Below, one piece after another: positions 12,320-12,623 of a stretch of 12,623 nt of DNA. Position numbers and translations under genes: made by a program. Numbering within the stretch: the first letter of the stretch is position 1; every line of letters begins with the position of its first letter. Source of the stretch: CAYUWK01 sp964580085 (lineage in GTDB: Bacteria > Patescibacteriota > Minisyncoccia > Minisyncoccales > CG1-02-41-26). The notes beneath the pieces were generated by a model. The model saw nothing but the letters and a program-made list of their open reading frames with translations, made no database searches and was not told the DNA's origin. Location: NCBI GenBank assembly GCA_964580085.1, contig CAZOJF010000014.1:1-12623 (forward strand). Reading direction: 5' to 3'.

Positions 12320-12623
12320 ATGACTGAAAAATTTATAATTGAGGGATCAAAAGAACTTAAAGGTGAAATTGAAGTCAATGGTTCTAAGAATGCTGCTGGT
12401 CCTATTTTGGCTGCTACCTTACTTACTAATGAAGAATGCATAATTGACAATCTTCCTAAGATTTCTGATATTTTTAATCTTCTAGATATATTGAAAACAA
12501 TGGGAGCAGAGGTGGATTGGGTAGGTGACAGGAAGGTTAAAATTAGAGCTGGAGACAATATTAATCCCGAGAAGATGGATTTTGAAAAAATGTCTAAAAC
12601 AAGAGTTTCTGTACTTTTAATAG
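12320..12623 (+). CDS. murA: UDP-N-acetylglucosamine 1-carboxyvinyltransferase, N-terminal part (3' end outside window)
   Basis: MurA transfers enolpyruvate from PEP to UDP-GlcNAc, the first committed step of peptidoglycan synthesis, in the cytoplasm. The 101 visible residues begin MTEKFIIEGSKELKGEIEVN, then GSKNAAGPILAATLLT, equivalent to the family's SGAKNAALPILAATLL. Lys23 and Asn24 match the conserved substrate-binding Lys22-Asn23 of E. coli. Further matches are NLPKISDIFNLLDILKTMGA and, at the window edge, KTRVSVLLI for the usual MRASILLLG with its conserved Arg. The Leu of NAALP is Gly here. The gene has its own promoter, is preceded by a terminator, and has no Shine-Dalgarno sequence. 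The frame is open to the end of the window. Confidence 0.92.
   Translation, partial: MTEKFIIEGSKELKGEIEVNGSKNAAGPILAATLLTNEECIIDNLPKISDIFNLLDILKTMGAEVDWVGDRKVKIRAGDNINPEKMDFEKMSKTRVSVLLI

Noticed and set aside
1..12623. Alternative genetic code with UGA as glycine
   Set aside because: alaS, the PilM-like gene and the membrane protein gene all end at TGA in positions that fit domain ends or the next gene's start, and no in-frame TGA occurs inside any gene.

Overview
The window reads like a low-GC bacterial genome (roughly 30% G+C by eye) of the Candidate Phyla Radiation (Patescibacteria), most plausibly a Parcubacteria-type lineage. This is an inference from gene content: trimmed ribosomal proteins, very tight packing, Lys/Ile/Asn-rich proteins, a PEGA-domain membrane protein, a PilM/FtsA-like ATPase next to a baseplate-J-like membrane protein, and an alanyl-tRNA synthetase that ends directly after its editing domain. 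Three genes end in TGA, so the standard bacterial code fits and the UGA-glycine code of Gracilibacteria/Absconditabacteria does not.

Layout. (1) 1-2810, plus strand: the 3' end of alaS, a PilM/FtsA-like ATPase overlapping it by 4 nt, and a single-pass membrane protein whose cytoplasmic tail resembles the PilM-binding tail of PilN. (2) 2807-6827, plus strand: a complete alpha-operon-type cluster, infA-rpmJ-rpsM-rpsK-rpsD-rpoA-rplQ-rplM-rpsI, with a candidate promoter straddling the stop codon of the preceding gene. rpoA lacks the C-terminal DNA-binding domain, ends in a lysine tail and overlaps rplQ by 41 nt. (3) 6851-7534: a Cas4/RecB-like PD-(D/E)XK nuclease with a probable iron-sulfur cysteine set. 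Its terminator lies inside the 3' end of the convergent gene. (4) 7521-8891, minus strand: a PEGA-domain membrane protein with a promoter predicted to give a leaderless mRNA. (5) 8892-9964: a divergent intergenic region, then a SAM-dependent methyltransferase that has the only strong Shine-Dalgarno sequence in the window, closed by a strong terminator. (6) 9984-12194: a large orphan membrane histidine kinase whose likely promoter is folded into that terminator. (7) 12221-12623: a terminator, a promoter and the first 101 codons of murA.

Most genes are housekeeping: translation, transcription, tRNA charging and peptidoglycan synthesis. The less ordinary content is the PilM/PilN-like pair, the Cas4-like nuclease with no CRISPR in view, the PEGA protein, and the methyltransferase with its unusual translation signal. 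Fifteen of the sixteen visible start codons have no recognisable Shine-Dalgarno sequence, and three of the five candidate promoters share the -10 hexamer TAAAAT. No tRNA, rRNA, CRISPR array, insertion sequence or integrase was seen. No gene-free stretch exceeds 160 nt. I see no convincing new multi-gene defence or mobile system; the best leads are expression signals and lineage-specific remodelling of core machinery.
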